The notes under the pieces were generated by a model, which worked only from the letters and a program-made list of their open reading frames with translations, did not search any database and was not told where the DNA came from. The translations under genes were made by a program, and so were the position numbers. From positions 140,102,269 to 140,166,268 of the forward strand of contig NC_132782.1 in assembly GCF_048418805.1 (NCBI RefSeq): a stretch of DNA of 64,000 nt, given 5' to 3'. Source of the stretch: Vulpes vulpes (lineage: Eukaryota; Chordata; Mammalia; Carnivora; Canidae). This document shows positions 33,672 through 46,084 of this stretch, piece by piece (the stretch's first letter is position 1; each line of letters opens with the position of its first letter).

Positions 33672-35860
33672 CACGTATGATCCAGCAGATCTGATAGCAT
33701 ATGAAGTGTCTGTGGCAGATAGGCCTTTGGCCTTCCTGTAGGTAAATCACAGTTCACAAATATAGGATTTTGGAGAAAAGTTATGCTCTGCAAAAACTTA
33801 TTCTCCTTTAATAAATAGCTTCTGATTTCCTATTAAGATGTAGTAGAAACTCAATATTTGGCCATGGGACACCAAGTTACAGTGCAATGTGAGATCCCCA
33901 TTATGAACTCAGTGTTGTCTCACCCAACCAGCTATTTGGGCAAGTGCCCTTAAGTAGAGGTGTTTCATGTAAGATTGAGCTTTAACAAATCTCAAAAGCA
34001 CAATAAAGTTACATGAATAAATGTCTCAGATTTTCACAGTCCCTACCTACTGCATTGTGTTTTCTCTTCCAACCCAGGGCTATGACTCCAGGAAGAGTTT
34101 CCAATAACCAAATGACAAAAGAAGAAAAATTCAGGCCCGGTTTACAGATGGTTCTCCATGATATGCTGACACTACTTTAATGTGGATGACCACAGCAATG
34201 TAGTCCCACTCAAGGATCTGAAGGAGAGTCATGAAAGAAAATCCACCAGTCAGCAGAACTTTAAGTAGTGTACCTGGGTGTTAATTTTTCTTGCAAGAAG
34301 TGATGGCAAGAGGTATGAATCTACATTGATTCACATGTAATGGCTGAGAAGTCAGAAACTGAAAGGAAATACAATTGGAAGATGAGTGGCAAGAAAGTTT
34401 TTGATAGGAGGGAATGATATGAGCACAGATTTCTCTGATTGGTCACAGAACATAAAGATATTTATATTCCATGTAAAGGCTTACCAAAAAGTAACCTTAG
34501 CAATGGAAAGTCTTAGTATGCAAATAAACACAATAACCTGTTTGAATACCAATCACACACCTTCCCCATTCACCCTTGTTCTTGCCTAATAAGATCGTGA
34601 ACAAAGCACCCGTGGTGGCAAGGATAGAGGCCACAAATAGGCTCAGAAACACAAATGTCTACTTATCAAGGCCAATCTGGCTAAAGCCACTGCCAAGTGT
34701 CTATCTGGCCAACTCAGAGGCCAACACTAAGACTCCATATGGCCACATTCCCCACACGGTAGAGATCCTCAAGCTATTTACCAAGTGTCAGGCAGATTAC
34801 ATTTGACCACTTACTTCCATCATACCATGGACAAAACTTCTTTCTCCCTGGAACAGATACTCTGGATATATTTGCCTTCCCTGCCTGCAGTGTTTCTGCA
34901 AAAACCACCACTGTGGACTTACAGAATGCTTCATTCACCATCTGGGTATTCCACCCAGCATTGCTTCTCAACAGGGAACTCATTTTACAGCAAATGAAGT
35001 GTGGCAATGGACTCATGTTCGTGGATTCACTGGTCTTGCCATGTTTCCCATCACCCGGAGGCAGCTAACCTGACAGAATGATGAACTGGCCACTTGAATA
35101 ATTAGTTACAGCACCAAATGGATGACAATAGCTTGCAGAGCGAGGGTAATGTTCTCCAGGACATGGTCTACACTCTGCATCAGTAACCAAAGTATGAATT
35201 TCCCTCATATCTAAGATCACATGTCTGAGAATCAAAGAATAGAAATGGGAGTAACTTTTTCCACTATTGGTCTTAATTATCCATTAATGAAATGTACACT
35301 TCCTATTCTTGCAATTTACAGCTCTGCTTGGTTTGGAAGTCTTAGTTCCCAAGAATGATATGTTTTTCCACCAGGGGACACAACAATGGTTCCATTAAAC
35401 TGGAAACTGTTAATGAATCAAAAGCAAAAAGAGTGTTATTGTACTGGATTTGGTGATAAGTTCTGATTATTAAACAGGAAATTGAATGGAGCCATGGAGA
35501 TAGAGTATGTCTGAAAGCAGAACATCTTGGGCATCTGTAAGCATTCCAGTGTCTTATGATAAAAATAAATGTAAAACTTCAATAACAGGTAGGACAATAG
35601 GTAAGAGCACTAATGTCAGAGACTATTCAGAAGTGAAGTTTCTGAGTCACCCAATAGGCAAGGAACCATAACCAGTTATGGTGCTTGCCAAGGTCAAAGG
35701 AAATACTGAGTGGGAAAGAAAGGTTATAAATACCATGAATGAGGACTTTAATAGTTATGAGTAGTTCCTCTTTGTTTTGAATGAGTATTTTAAAATATAT
35801 AGTAATTTCTTCTTTTACATTCTTTTGTTTCTTTGTCCATCGCACTTGTATCTATAGTTT
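33672..35860 (+). pseudogene. Decayed ERVL pol (RT end, RNase H, integrase)
   Basis: About 2.2 kb of endogenous retrovirus L (class III) pol in plus orientation. 33672-34060 fits the end of the RT/connection region. About 34060-34600 fits RNase H. About 34600-35250 fits integrase (zinc-binding part, then catalytic core). About 35290-35860 fits the C-terminal end and pol stop. Stops and frameshifts break every domain, so no protein is possible. The longest intact pieces are about 67-76 codons in the integrase part. No adjoining ERVL LTR is seen. ERVL lacks env, and none is present. Confidence 0.75.
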
Positions 35861-35889
35861 ACTGCTAATCCTTCTTTTAATGTAAAATA

Positions 35890-36130
35890 CAATTTTTGGT
35901 CTTAAGTAATGTTGGACAAGATACCATGAGAGTGAATAAGACATTCCAACAATCAATGGATGATGGTGGCAACGGCAGGATTGTGGGCAGCAAAGGCAAA
36001 TCCATATTCAGAAGTTTTAATTCAAGGTGCCTCAAGTGCTATGCTTTCCATGATGGAAGAAAACTAATTAAACAACTTGCACCAAGCAGGCTAATCCCTC
36101 CTGAGATTGGGGCTATGTAGAAGTGTTAGT
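35890..36130 (+). other. Unidentified segment after ERVL pol
   Basis: Contains a 74-codon frame (35896-36120) with a Gly/Asp-rich start (MDDGGNGRIVGSKGKS) and no known domain. It may be 3' ERVL sequence or another old repeat. I do not recognise it. Confidence 0.25.
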
Positions 36131-37513
36131 GTTGTTAGCCTTTGATATTGGCCAAAGTTACTCTCTGAACAGGGAGCAGCTTACATTAGCAGTAGTGTGA
36201 GAAAGTCTCTGTGTACAGCCCTATGCCAAGTAGATTATAACTTCACTTTAACTAACCTGAGATTACAGAAAATTTTCGGATGTATAGTGAAAGCATTTCA
36301 GCCCTGAAAAGAATATGTTCCTTTTTCCATTTTCCTGTCCACTTAAATGATACTGATCTGTAGTCCTCTGAGATATAAATTGATTCAAGTTTTTAATTAT
36401 TTCATACATATGTTACAGCTGTGATTCTGGCAGATGCAAATAGAATGGCATTCCACTGACAAGCAAATAATTCTTATAAATGAATACCGATTATATGTGC
36501 TTTCCAGTTTATCAAACACAATGGGTCATTTTGCCCTATTAAGTATAGTACATGAAATAAACATAAGAGATTATTATAAGTCTCAATAAATTTCACATCC
36601 CTTAGACCACTGCAACAAATTTCCACTCTTGATTCTCCAGCTGACTACTACTAACTCTCTGTGAACCTCGGCAAGTCATTTATGCTTTAAAAGTTTTGAT
36701 TCTCCATCTGTAAAATGGGATAATTAAATAGACTTTGAGACATTCAGATGAAAGGAATGATGTAAGCACAAAATAATCTACTCATCACTAAGAAGACAAG
36801 ACTATCATCTCATGAAAGTGAGTGGTACTAGAAAAACTATGGTCAAAGGGGAAAGAAACACTTAAGGAGATTCTTATAATCACAAAAAGCTAATTTGACT
36901 AACTTATTCATTAAGACAGGTATGTATTTTATTCCACATATTATCTCCTCTGCAAGATAATGATACTATCTTTGCAATTCTTTAATGATAGTAGTGTCTC
37001 AAAAGAGTAATTCACTATGATTTATAGTTCTCATGAGAATTTTAAAGGCATTACTCAATAATTTCTTTTAAATCTTTAAAACACTCCCCACAAAGCAAAC
37101 ATATTTATTTATTTTGTTCCTATATTTTATTATTTTGAGATTAGCTATAGATAAAAATATGCATCTACTTCTTTTAGGCTGTAATTATATTTACTTTTTG
37201 AATTTATCAAATTGAAGTATGACAGAGATTTTCTACATAAGATTTAAACTCTAGTCTTGCTAGTGGTAAACAGGACCAATGAGGCTATAATCTCCAAATC
37301 ATAGATCCTGAGTGAACTTTATCCAATTTTGATATTACTTTAAGGCATTCTTTGCAAGTAATTTCCAAGTTTTTTTTTTCAAGCTGTACACCAAAATTGG
37401 GTTCTGATTTTAGGATTGCTTGGAACAAATTATGAAAATGGTCATATAAATACATAACTACAATAAAATAATCAAGGCCCTCTGTATAATATTTTCTCAG
37501 AAATATATTAAAG
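36131..37513. other. Unassigned, with one MIR fragment
   Basis: No gene. 36635-36765 reads as a plus-strand MIR ('ctaactctctgtgaacctcggcaagtcatttatgc...gattctccatctgtaaaatgggataatt'). The rest is AT-rich. Confidence 0.5.
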
Positions 37514-37531
37514 TTCTTTTGAGTACTTTTT

Positions 37532-37752
37532 TAAAAAGATTTATTTATTTATTTAAGAGAGACAGAGAGAAAGAGAGAAAGGATGGGGGGAGGAGCAAAA
37601 GAAGAAGGAGAGAGAATCCAAGCACAGAGCCTATTGACCACAAAGCCTGAAGCAGGGCTCAAGATCACAACCCTGAGATCTGGACCCTGAGATCACGACT
37701 GAGCTCAAACCAAGAGTCAGATGCTTAACCCACTGCGTCATACAGGTGCCCC
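37532..37752 (-). mobile_element. SINEC, older subfamily
   Basis: Minus-strand SINE, about 220 bp, with head 'gcgtcatacaggtgcccc' and a long GA-rich middle. The TSD, about 17 bp, is TTCTTTTGAGTACTTTTT at 37514-37531 and TCTTTTGAGTACTTTTT at 37753-37769. The 'gatctggaccctgagatcacgactgagc' stretch repeats part of the body. Confidence 0.9.
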
Positions 37753-37770
37753 TCTTTTGAGTACTTTTTA

Positions 37771-38929
37771 AGGCTATCTCTTGATCTGTATTATTTGCCA
37801 AATAAAAATAAAGTATGAAATATACTGAGAGAGGGAGAGAAAGAAAAAAAGAAAAAGAAAATGTCTTCAGGGAATGCATAATTTTTTTCTATACTTCTAA
37901 ACCCCTAAAGCAGCTGATTCATTTGTCCCATCTGCAATAATTTGAACACATTCCAGGAGTTCTAAATTTAAGTAAAATGTTTATGTATAAACACTACATT
38001 CTCATTGTCATCAATTTATTTTCTATAGACTAACCACAATAAGGTTTATATGTAATGGACAGTGACATAATTTTCAAATACTTCCAAACTTAGAGCCACA
38101 AAGAGGTAGTAACTCAGGGGGAAAAAACAGATGTGAAAAGTTGGCATCCGCGGGGTTGGTTTTCAGGGGTAGCTCTTTGGCATCCTGCTCCAGTGAAGGG
38201 AAGTATCTAATTAATGCAGTCTTCGATTTTTAAAACTAAGTGATTAGATACATAATTGCTCTAAGTCTCTTACCCAAAGTGTAAATTACCAATAAGTTCC
38301 CTTTACAACTCCAGAGAAGAACTTGATTCTCAAATGTATATGGGCACAATTTTAAAATGTTATGGATCAATGCACAAAAGAGTAATAAATCAAGCAAAAT
38401 GTAAAGTGAAATAGGTATTTTTATACCTCTCCTGGATATCTTATGAATATCTGGTATAATTATGCCTCCTATAGATACAACCATGTGGCATGCTGGGCTT
38501 CCCTGGCTGTTGTGAAAGAACTTGATACATGACCTTTTCCCTGTGGCTAGGGAGAAAGGTGGAGAATATTCAAAACCACAAAGTTCAGGGACATAGCTAG
38601 CTTCAGAATGAACTGAGTGAACAATGACATATGAGTTCAATGTTGTGAAAACCTTCAAAAGTAGGGATTTAAGGACAAAGAAAATTCTTGCTAAGTTATG
38701 AGGCAGCCCAGGATGACTGAATTAAAAAAAGATCCAAGAGTTGGCTGGAGATTTATGACCAGGGTCTAACTCCCTGAGAAGGAGAATAGCAAGAGTCTAG
38801 TAAATTGCCTGGGAAGGTTTCCCAGGGGACTAGAATGAAAATCAGAAATAGGGCCAGAGCATGGACATATGGAGTGAAAGATGAAGTTTGATGATCACTT
38901 TGGTGCTCTGCATAAGTTTTCCTATTCAG
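37771..38929. other. Unassigned sequence
   Basis: Holds a 140-codon minus-strand frame (38236-38658) with no recognisable domain or coding signature, taken as chance. A purine run (gagagagggagagaaag) lies at 37826-37862. Confidence 0.4.
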
Positions 38930-39230
38930 TTCTCACAATATTGGGGAGTGGGGGGGGCAGTAGTAACCTTATGAAGCTGAATATTAGCTACTTATACAGC
39001 TAGTAAGAGACAGAGTCTGCACTGGAACCCCAATATTCCTGTCTTCACATCCCATGACCTTGACCTTTATAAACATCTTTAATATATCAATTTTAATTTA
39101 ATCTTTATATTAATTCTGATAGACATATATTTTTAATCACCATTTTGCAGATGAGAAAACTGAAATGATGAGATCTGTCCCAAGTCCCATGAGTAGTAAA
39201 CAGTAAAAAAGACAATCATCCTGAATACTA
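38930..39230 (-). repeat. Two MIR-class fragments
   Basis: Two inverted MIR-like cores: 38930-39060 ('tacttatacagctagtaagagacagagtctgcactggaaccc') and 39090-39230 ('caccattttgcagatgagaaaactgaaatgatgagatctgtcccaagtcccatgagtagtaaacag'). Confidence 0.6.
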
Positions 39231-39839
39231 AAGGAAAGTAACAGAATACACAACACATGTTGTTGGGATTAAAGTTCCTAATAAGGTACTGTATTTTATT
39301 CTCAGTGATGCAAACATTGGGTTAGGGAAGAGACTTCACACATGAAGCAGGTAAAGACTGGCAGGTGTCCATACAAAGACATTTAAAAATTTATCTTAAT
39401 CCAGAAAAAAAGACTACGACTTATTAAACTGTCTTTACTAGGGGTCAAAGATTAGCAATTCAAGATATACAGAAGAGCTGGCAATTCTTGGCAGGAGCTG
39501 CCTGTGAGAGTGATCAATATTCCACGTATGAGGTCTGGGGCTACACCCAATAGAGAGGTTTCTATCAGCCACAGAAATGCCATGGACGAATGGACAGATA
39601 GGAGTGGAAGCCAGAAAACAGAGCCAGAAATTGAAAGTCAGGAAGATAGCCAATCCATGAGTGAAACCAGAATTTCTAATCAGAAATGAGGCTAGAGAAT
39701 ATGTGAAAGTTGGCATATGAGAGTGCTCTAAGAGCACTGGACATATAAAATGGCATTTCCCCTCCTGACAGCCTAAAGGTTATGCAATCACTGTGGGCTA
39801 AATATTGAGTTATTATGCTATACTTTACAAGGAACTCAT

Positions 39840-40950
39840 ACAATTTAACAAATGTATCCTGATTGTCTGTATTCTAGCTGCTGCACGAACAGTGAAGAAC
39901 AAGACAAAGGGCCAGACCTCAGAAGGCTTATTATACTTTGCTATAGAAGACAGATAATAGACAAAATAAGCATATAAAACATTGTTCAGTGGTAGTTAGT
40001 GCCAAGAGCAATGCTTGAGAATATTGGGATAGGAATCTTAGAGCCTTAGAGAGAAGAATGTCAAGGAGAGTGTCTCTGACGTAGGGACATTTGAGCATAG
40101 ACAGGAATGAAATGTAAAAAACTGGACCTGAGAATATCAATGGGAAGAGAACAAAAGGAAAAAACCCATGAAAAAGAAATAAATTTCATGTTTGAGCAAA
40201 AACAGGAAGACCAGTCTTCTAGGGCAGAATGAGCAAAGCAGGAGTAATAGATTATGTAAGGCCATATAGTTAAGGAGGCTGATCTAAGTTTGAGCAAGAA
40301 AGTGACAACTCCAATTAACATTTTGAAAAGGTCAACAGTGACAACAGTAACTACCTAGCCAGTAGCTTAGGTACAAGAAAGAGGATGGCAGCTTGGACAA
40401 AGGTAGTTGTATTTGTTCAGTGGAGGTCTTTAGATGCAGTTTATCTGTTGAAGGTAAGGGGAAGAGAACTGGCTCAATTGACACTTGGGTATGAAGGAAA
40501 GAGAGGAGTCAAGAACAACTTTCTAGGTGTTTTAGCCTAAGCAACTGAATAAGTAGAGGTATCACTTATTAAATGGGGACGGCTGGGAAAGGAGCAGGTG
40601 TCAGATGTTGGTAGGGAGAGGCAATGAGTGGTAAACAAGGCACATCTGATCAAGAACTCAGTTTTGGAAGTGTTCAGTTCGAGAGGACCATTAGGCATCC
40701 AAGCAGAGATATTAAGTTGCAGCTATAGACACACTTTGGAGCTCAGAGGAAAGGTCCAGTCAAAAACTTTACACTAAGAGTCATCAATGTACACACAGCA
40801 TTTAAAGCCATGCACTGGAGAAGAACCATTTAGAAAGAAAGCACCCTCACTGGAAAAAAAACAGAGTCCTGAAAGTTTGGGCTAGATGCCTCATGATGGT
40901 CATCTACCTAGAAGAAGAGGGTGCCAGAGTGGAACCAAGATAACTCCAAG
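39840..40950 (+). repeat. Ancient dispersed repeat, about 1.1 kb
   Basis: Continuous match in order to a widespread old mammalian repeat. Examples: 'gagcatagacaggaatgaaatg', 'gcaggagtaatagattatgtaaggccatatagttaaggagg', 'gatggcagcttggacaaaggtagttgt', 'gagaggagtcaagaacaactttctaggtgttttagcctaagcaactg', 'ggaccattaggcatccaagcagagatattaag', 'gtcatcaatgtacacacagcatttaaagccatg'. I recognise the pattern but do not assign the family. Shorter copies lie at 10140-10520 and 12590-12800. Confidence 0.5.
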
Positions 40951-41109
40951 TTCACCATCTCATCCTATACTTTCCAAAACCCTGTAATATATCAATACTG
41001 ATTTAATAATCTTCATAGCAACCTTGTGCATTATTTTGTGACCACATATGTGAGAAAATACTTTTCAAAATTATACACAACTAATAAATTACAAAACACC
41101 TGCAGGCTC

Positions 41110-41580
41110 AGAAGATGAACTAGATGCACCCAATTCTGGCTCCCCTCCTCGCTGTGTATGTAACCTTGGGCAAGTTAACAAAACTTTCTATGCTTCAGCT
41201 TCTTTATCTGTAGAGATAACAATAGTACCTCCTTATAGATTGTTGTAATGGTTAAAGTTGAAAGACTTTGAAGAGTTCCCAGCACACAGCGAGAGTTTAT
41301 AAGGGTACAAGCTAGGATTTTATCGAGGTCAAAGACAGCATGGTAGAATGGTTAAGAGTGAGTGTTACTATCATATTGCCTAACAATACAGGCTGGCTCT
41401 CTATTTATTGATTATTGGACATTATACGAGTTAACGTACCTGAGTGTTAGTTTCTTCATTTATATACTGGGCATCGGGAAACACACACCTCACAGGATCA
41501 CTGTGACAATCCAATACATTAATGCACCCTCTAGCATTTAGAATACTGTATAGCACATAATAAATGCTCAATGAATTTTA
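41110..41580 (+). repeat. Two head-to-tail MIR SINEs
   Basis: First, 41110-41320: 'tgtgtatgtaaccttgggcaagttaac...cagcttctttatctgtagagataacaatagtacctcc'. Second, 41335-41580: 'agcatggtagaatggttaagagtgagtg...tagtttcttcatttatatactgggc...catttagaatactgtatagcacataataaatgctcaatgaa', nearly full length. Confidence 0.8.
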
Positions 41581-42878
41581 AGTATGGATATCCACTCTGC
41601 ATCCATTCCAACATCCAGTGTACCCCAACTGCATTCTGGGCATCAGAAAATAAGTATTATGAAAAACATAACTAGCACACTTACAACAGCTCGAATTTCA
41701 CAAAACTCACCCTTTGGACACTTTTATGAATCAAATCTATAAATATTTAGAGGCTTACTTGACACTAATCACCATCAGTGCTTTCGTTACAAAGCAATAA
41801 ACACCAAGAATTTTCATGAGAAGTATTGTGAGTAGGACAGATGCTTTTGTTCATAAATTGGGTGGTGACCTCAATCATTAATAAACAAATCATGGCCAGA
41901 GCAGCAAAGAATGTAAAGAGTAATTTGGTAAGGAAGCCAATAAATCTATTCAACACAAATAATCAAAACAAAGAATTTATTCTAAATCCTGCCATGCTAA
42001 TGGCTTCTGTTAAAATGAAAATGATTAAATCAAATTTGGCTTTAATTTGTTGAGGCTAGATGCAGTTTTCCCCAATGTGATAAATTACTGTGCGAGCAAG
42101 TCAAATAACGTGAAATTTACTATGAGCCTGCTGTTGCATGAAAGTGGAATGAAACAAGAAACAATTCAAGAGTTATTTAGCATATAGTTCACTGAATTCA
42201 AGAAGGGAAAAGTATTATTAAAACCCCATATACCTTTACTACTGTTGATCTGTTGTTATAGGAAAAAAAAAAAAAACAACTTTTACAAGGCTGCTATATA
42301 GCAAGATCTTCCATGTCATGGCCTACTGTGTGCTTCTTGGGACAAACCATTATCTGTGATTTGAATATCCTTTCAACTCCAAAGATTTCATGGAATCGTG
42401 GAATGCTTCGGCTCTGAGACATGCCAGAAATGGCTTATTCCAACTTTCTCAATTTATAAACTATGAAAAGGAAGCCCAGAAATGTTTAGTGACCTCCTCC
42501 AGCCCCACTTGGGACATAGCCAGAAGTCAGATGCAGTTGCTTTGAGATCTTAGTCCAAACGAGAAAGAAAGATGGAAAACCAGTGAAGAGAGTAAAGAGA
42601 CAAGTGTTAGCCTGTAGTTGATTTAATATTCATAAAACATAATTTTCTAAGGTTCTCTTTCTCCAGTGAGGAAAGTATTAATTGACTCTTCAACCACATT
42701 AACAGCTCTGTCCCAAATTATATTTCTTTATATTTTAAATGCTGTGCTAGGATAGAGTAGCTTGGACTTGCAAACTTTAAATATGGTTTTAAGAGATTAT
42801 TTCAATGAATTTGTCTATTTTTGTCCTGTCAAGCTTTCAAAGAAATTGGTGGGCGACATCTGTATTTTCCATCACTGC

Positions 42879-42909
<31 letters not shown>

Positions 42910-44109
42910 TGGAAACATAATTGAAAATTGTAGGAAAAGAAACTTGAAGCACCTGCGAACAGAACAGAAGGAAAGGCCACAGGGGGTAATGAAGGGTCAC
43001 AGCAGAAAGAAGGAGAAAGATAATCAGAATGACTCAGAAATTTTCACATGGTATCGAAACAGAATGTGGTAAATTTAATCTGTCATGAGGAAGCTGGCCT
43101 CCTAGACACTGGCAAAGAGTCATTAAGGAGTCACTCTCCCAAGAAAACTATTTTTATAAGTGGAAATCAATGGGTGCATTCCCTCCCCACCACCACCGTC
43201 TGCCACTGAATTTGTGGTTTTGCATTCCACCTGAAGAAGCTGATTAAATCACTGACACTTGGAGCAGACCAGGGACTTGTAATCTTTACCCTGTGCTGCG
43301 CTAATTGGGCCAGCAACTGTGCAAGGGACAGTGAGGCCTGAACTTCTGTCTTGACAGCACTAAGTGGAGGAGAAAGAGACATATTCAATATCTTAAGCTA
43401 TTCTGGGGCTGAGCACTGGTTATGTCAGTTTAAGAGAAAAGACAGTATGAGGAGACTCGCCTAAGGTCAGGACTTTAATCGTGAGAAGGAAAGATGATTT
43501 GTTCAACCTCGCCATGCCAACCCCTGCTAAGAACACTTTTTTCCTAGCTGCTACTCAAAATATGAACTAGAAAGAATGAGGAAAGGACTAAGGGAGGGGA
43601 AAAAAAAAAGAGCCCAAAACTGATATCCTAGGTCCATGTTGGCTTAGGCTTGGCTCAAATTCACACACTAGTGATACAGCAGAGGCAAAAATAGAACACG
43701 GGTCCTCTCTCTTAGTCCAGGACCCTTTAGATTATGGCAGAAGCTCTGAGCCTTGCACTGAACATCCAGGCTTATGTCATAAATGGATTTTTCTTGAACT
43801 CATCCAGAAACTCCATATGGGCTAAAATCAGAGTGAGGATTCCACAGACACCAGTTTGTAGGAACGAAGTACTCTTATCAGTGAACAGGCTCACCTGTCA
43901 ACAGCATATGCACAATTTTCTCCATCCAAAATAGTTTAACTCCCCAGATATTCTCCATTCATCAAGCCTGCCCCAAACTCACTGTCCTTCACATCCATTC
44001 TGACAAGTAACATCTTTATACTATTGAATGCTGTGCAATATGGATAATTTTTTTCTTCTTTTTTTCTTTTCCTTTCTTTCTACTATGGTATACAAGAAAC
44101 AGTAAGTAC
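41581..44109. other. Mostly unassigned; MIR trace and long poly(A)
   Basis: No gene. 42395-42545 is a minus-strand MIR-class trace ('ggaatcgtggaatgcttcggctctgag...gcccagaaatgtttagtgacc'). A run of about 27 A lies at 42880-42906 without a SINE body. The 83-codon frame there only reads through the A run. Confidence 0.5.
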
Positions 44110-44480
44110 TGTCTTAGTCACTCAGGCTACTATAACAAATTACCACAGGCCGGGTGGCTCATAAAGAACAGAAGTTTATTGCTCACAGTTCTGGAGACCA
44201 GTAAATCCGAGATCAAGGCACCAGTGGGTGTCTGGTGTCTATTGAAGGTCTGCTTTCTGGTTCATAGATGGCTGTGTTCTCCCTCTGCCCTCACATGATG
44301 GAAGGGGAGAGGGAGTGCTCTGGAATATCCTATAAGCGCGGTATTCCCATTTATAAGGGTACATGACTCAATCACCTTCCAAAAGCCCCACTTCCAAAGT
44401 AATATCACCTTAGGGATTAGATTTTAATATATGAATTTCTTTTTTCGGGGGGGGGGGAGAAAGATTCAGTTGACTGTACC
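44110..44480 (-). mobile_element. MLT1-type LTR
   Basis: Minus-strand MaLR LTR of about 370 bp. Plus strand: 'tgtcttagtcactcaggctactataacaaattaccacaggccgggtggc', 'gaagtttattgctcacagttctggagacc', 'ctggttcatagatggctgtg', 'cctcacatgatggaaggg', 'caatcaccttccaaaagccccacttcc', 'gggattagattttaatatatgaatttc'. A G12 run at 44446-44457 lies near its 5' end. Confidence 0.85.
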
Positions 44481-45160
44481 GCCTTAAAAGGGTTTGGGTT
44501 CAAAAGGCACCAAGCCAGTTTCCATATGCCAAGAACCAGTATCTGAATTAATTGATGGTGTTTCACTTAAATTTCATTTCTATGAACAAATCTTCAGGTG
44601 CTTAGTCTAGATTCAATTGCTTTTTAAATCACTATCAAATTAATTTGGCTTGTAGAAGAGATTTCTGGCAAGATTTACAGTTTATAGGAAGTAAACCGCA
44701 GCCTTAAAATTTAAATTTCTGGTTGACCCATAACAAGTCAGTCCAGAAATATAGGATTTGCAACGAGCTTATAATAGTCTGCCTCCACATTGTAACACGA
44801 TAAAGAGGCAGCACATTATTGAGACATCCTTGACCCTGTCCCTTGGGATCCATTTTTCTTGTAAACTAGTCCTTACAGTGTCAGAATCAGTGTCACGACT
44901 ACACAAAATAAAGGAGCAATTTTGTTTGCAAGGGTTAGCTGCAGATAGCTCAGATGCCTCCCTTTCTGACAAATGAGAGGAAGTAATAAAATCTCAAGTT
45001 ATTGAACTGTGACTTTGAATCAGGGTAGAGCTACCATTAAAATCCAAATTGAGATTTTCAGTAGCACTTTTAATGGATACTCTGTCCAAAGAAGCAGATT
45101 CAGGGCCCATCCTCTTTACTCCTCTTCCAGGAGGACTGTACTTAGTTAATAGTGTTAAAT
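44481..45160. other. Unassigned sequence
   Basis: No gene or clear repeat seen. Confidence 0.4.
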
Positions 45161-45176
45161 AGAATTAACGAGGTGG

Positions 45177-46045
45177 AGAAACAAAAAATCCAATAATAAA
45201 ATGGGCAGAAGACATGAACAGAAATTTCACCAAAGAAGACATAGACATGGTCAATAAGCACATGAGAAAATGCTCCGCATCACCGGCCATCAGGAAAATA
45301 CAAATCAAAACCACAATAAGATACCACGTCACACCAGTGAGAATGGGGAAAATTAACAAGACAGGAAACAACAAATGTTGGAGAGGATGTGGAGAAAGGG
45401 GAACCCTCTTGCACTGTTTGTGGGAATGTGAACCGGTGCAGCCACTCTGGAAAACTGTGTGGAGGTTCCTCAAAGAGTTAAAAATAGATCTGCCCTATGA
45501 CCCAGCAATTGCACTGCTGGGGATTTACCCCCAAAATACAGATGCAGTGGAACACCAGGACACCTGCACCCCAATGTCCATAGGAGCAATGTCCACAGTA
45601 GCCAAACTGTGGAAGGAGCCTCGGTGTCCATCGAAAGATGAATGAATAAAGAAGATGTGGTCTATGTATACAATGGAGTATTACTCAGCCATCAGAAGAG
45701 ATGAATACCCACCATCTGCTTCCATGTGGATTGAACTGGAGGGTATTTTGCTGAGTGAAGTAAGTCAATCAGAGGACAATCATCATATGGTTTTACTCAT
45801 ACGGGGAATATAAGAAATAGTGAAAGGCATTATAAGGGAAAGGAGGGGAAATGAGTGGGGAAAATTAGACAGGGAGATAAACCATGAGAAACTCCTAACT
45901 CTGGGAAACAAAGGGTTGCGGAAGGGGAGGTGGGCAGGGGTTTTGGGTAACTGGGTGATGGGCATTGAGGAGGGCCCTTGATAGGATAAGCACTGGGTGT
46001 TATATGTTGGGAAATCAAACTTAAATAAAAACAAATGTGAAAAAA
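45177..46045 (+). mobile_element. 5'-truncated LINE-1 (carnivore type)
   Basis: 869-bp insertion with TSD AGAATTAACGAGGTGG (45161-45176) and AGAATTGAGGAGGTGG (46046-46061), 14 of 16 matching. It holds the ORF2 end, the 3' UTR ('gggtgatgggcattgaggagggcccttgataggataagcactgggtgttat') and an A-rich tail. It is the least decayed L1 here. Confidence 0.93.
45178..45813 (+). pseudogene. L1 ORF2 C-terminal segment with one nonsense codon
   Basis: In frame from the truncation point. It encodes the Cys-rich C-terminal part of the L1 endonuclease/reverse-transcriptase protein (pattern CWRGCGERGTLLHCLWEC at about 45376-45429), then LPYDPAIALLGIYP. A TGA at 45643-45645 interrupts it where a Trp codon is usual; the frame then stays open for 55 codons to the natural TAA at 45811-45813. 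The endonuclease and RT domains are absent. Confidence 0.85.
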
Positions 46046-46084
46046 AGAATTGAGGAGGTGGTCTGGAAGGTAGGAAAGAGGCTG

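Noticed and set aside
38236..38658. 140-codon minus-strand open frame in unique-looking DNA
   Set aside because: No motif, signal peptide or codon bias that I can see, and no splice or poly(A) context. One frame of this length is expected by chance in 64 kb.
42821..43072. 83-codon frame with a poly-Lys run
   Set aside because: The Lys run is a translated A27 tract, and the rest has no domain.
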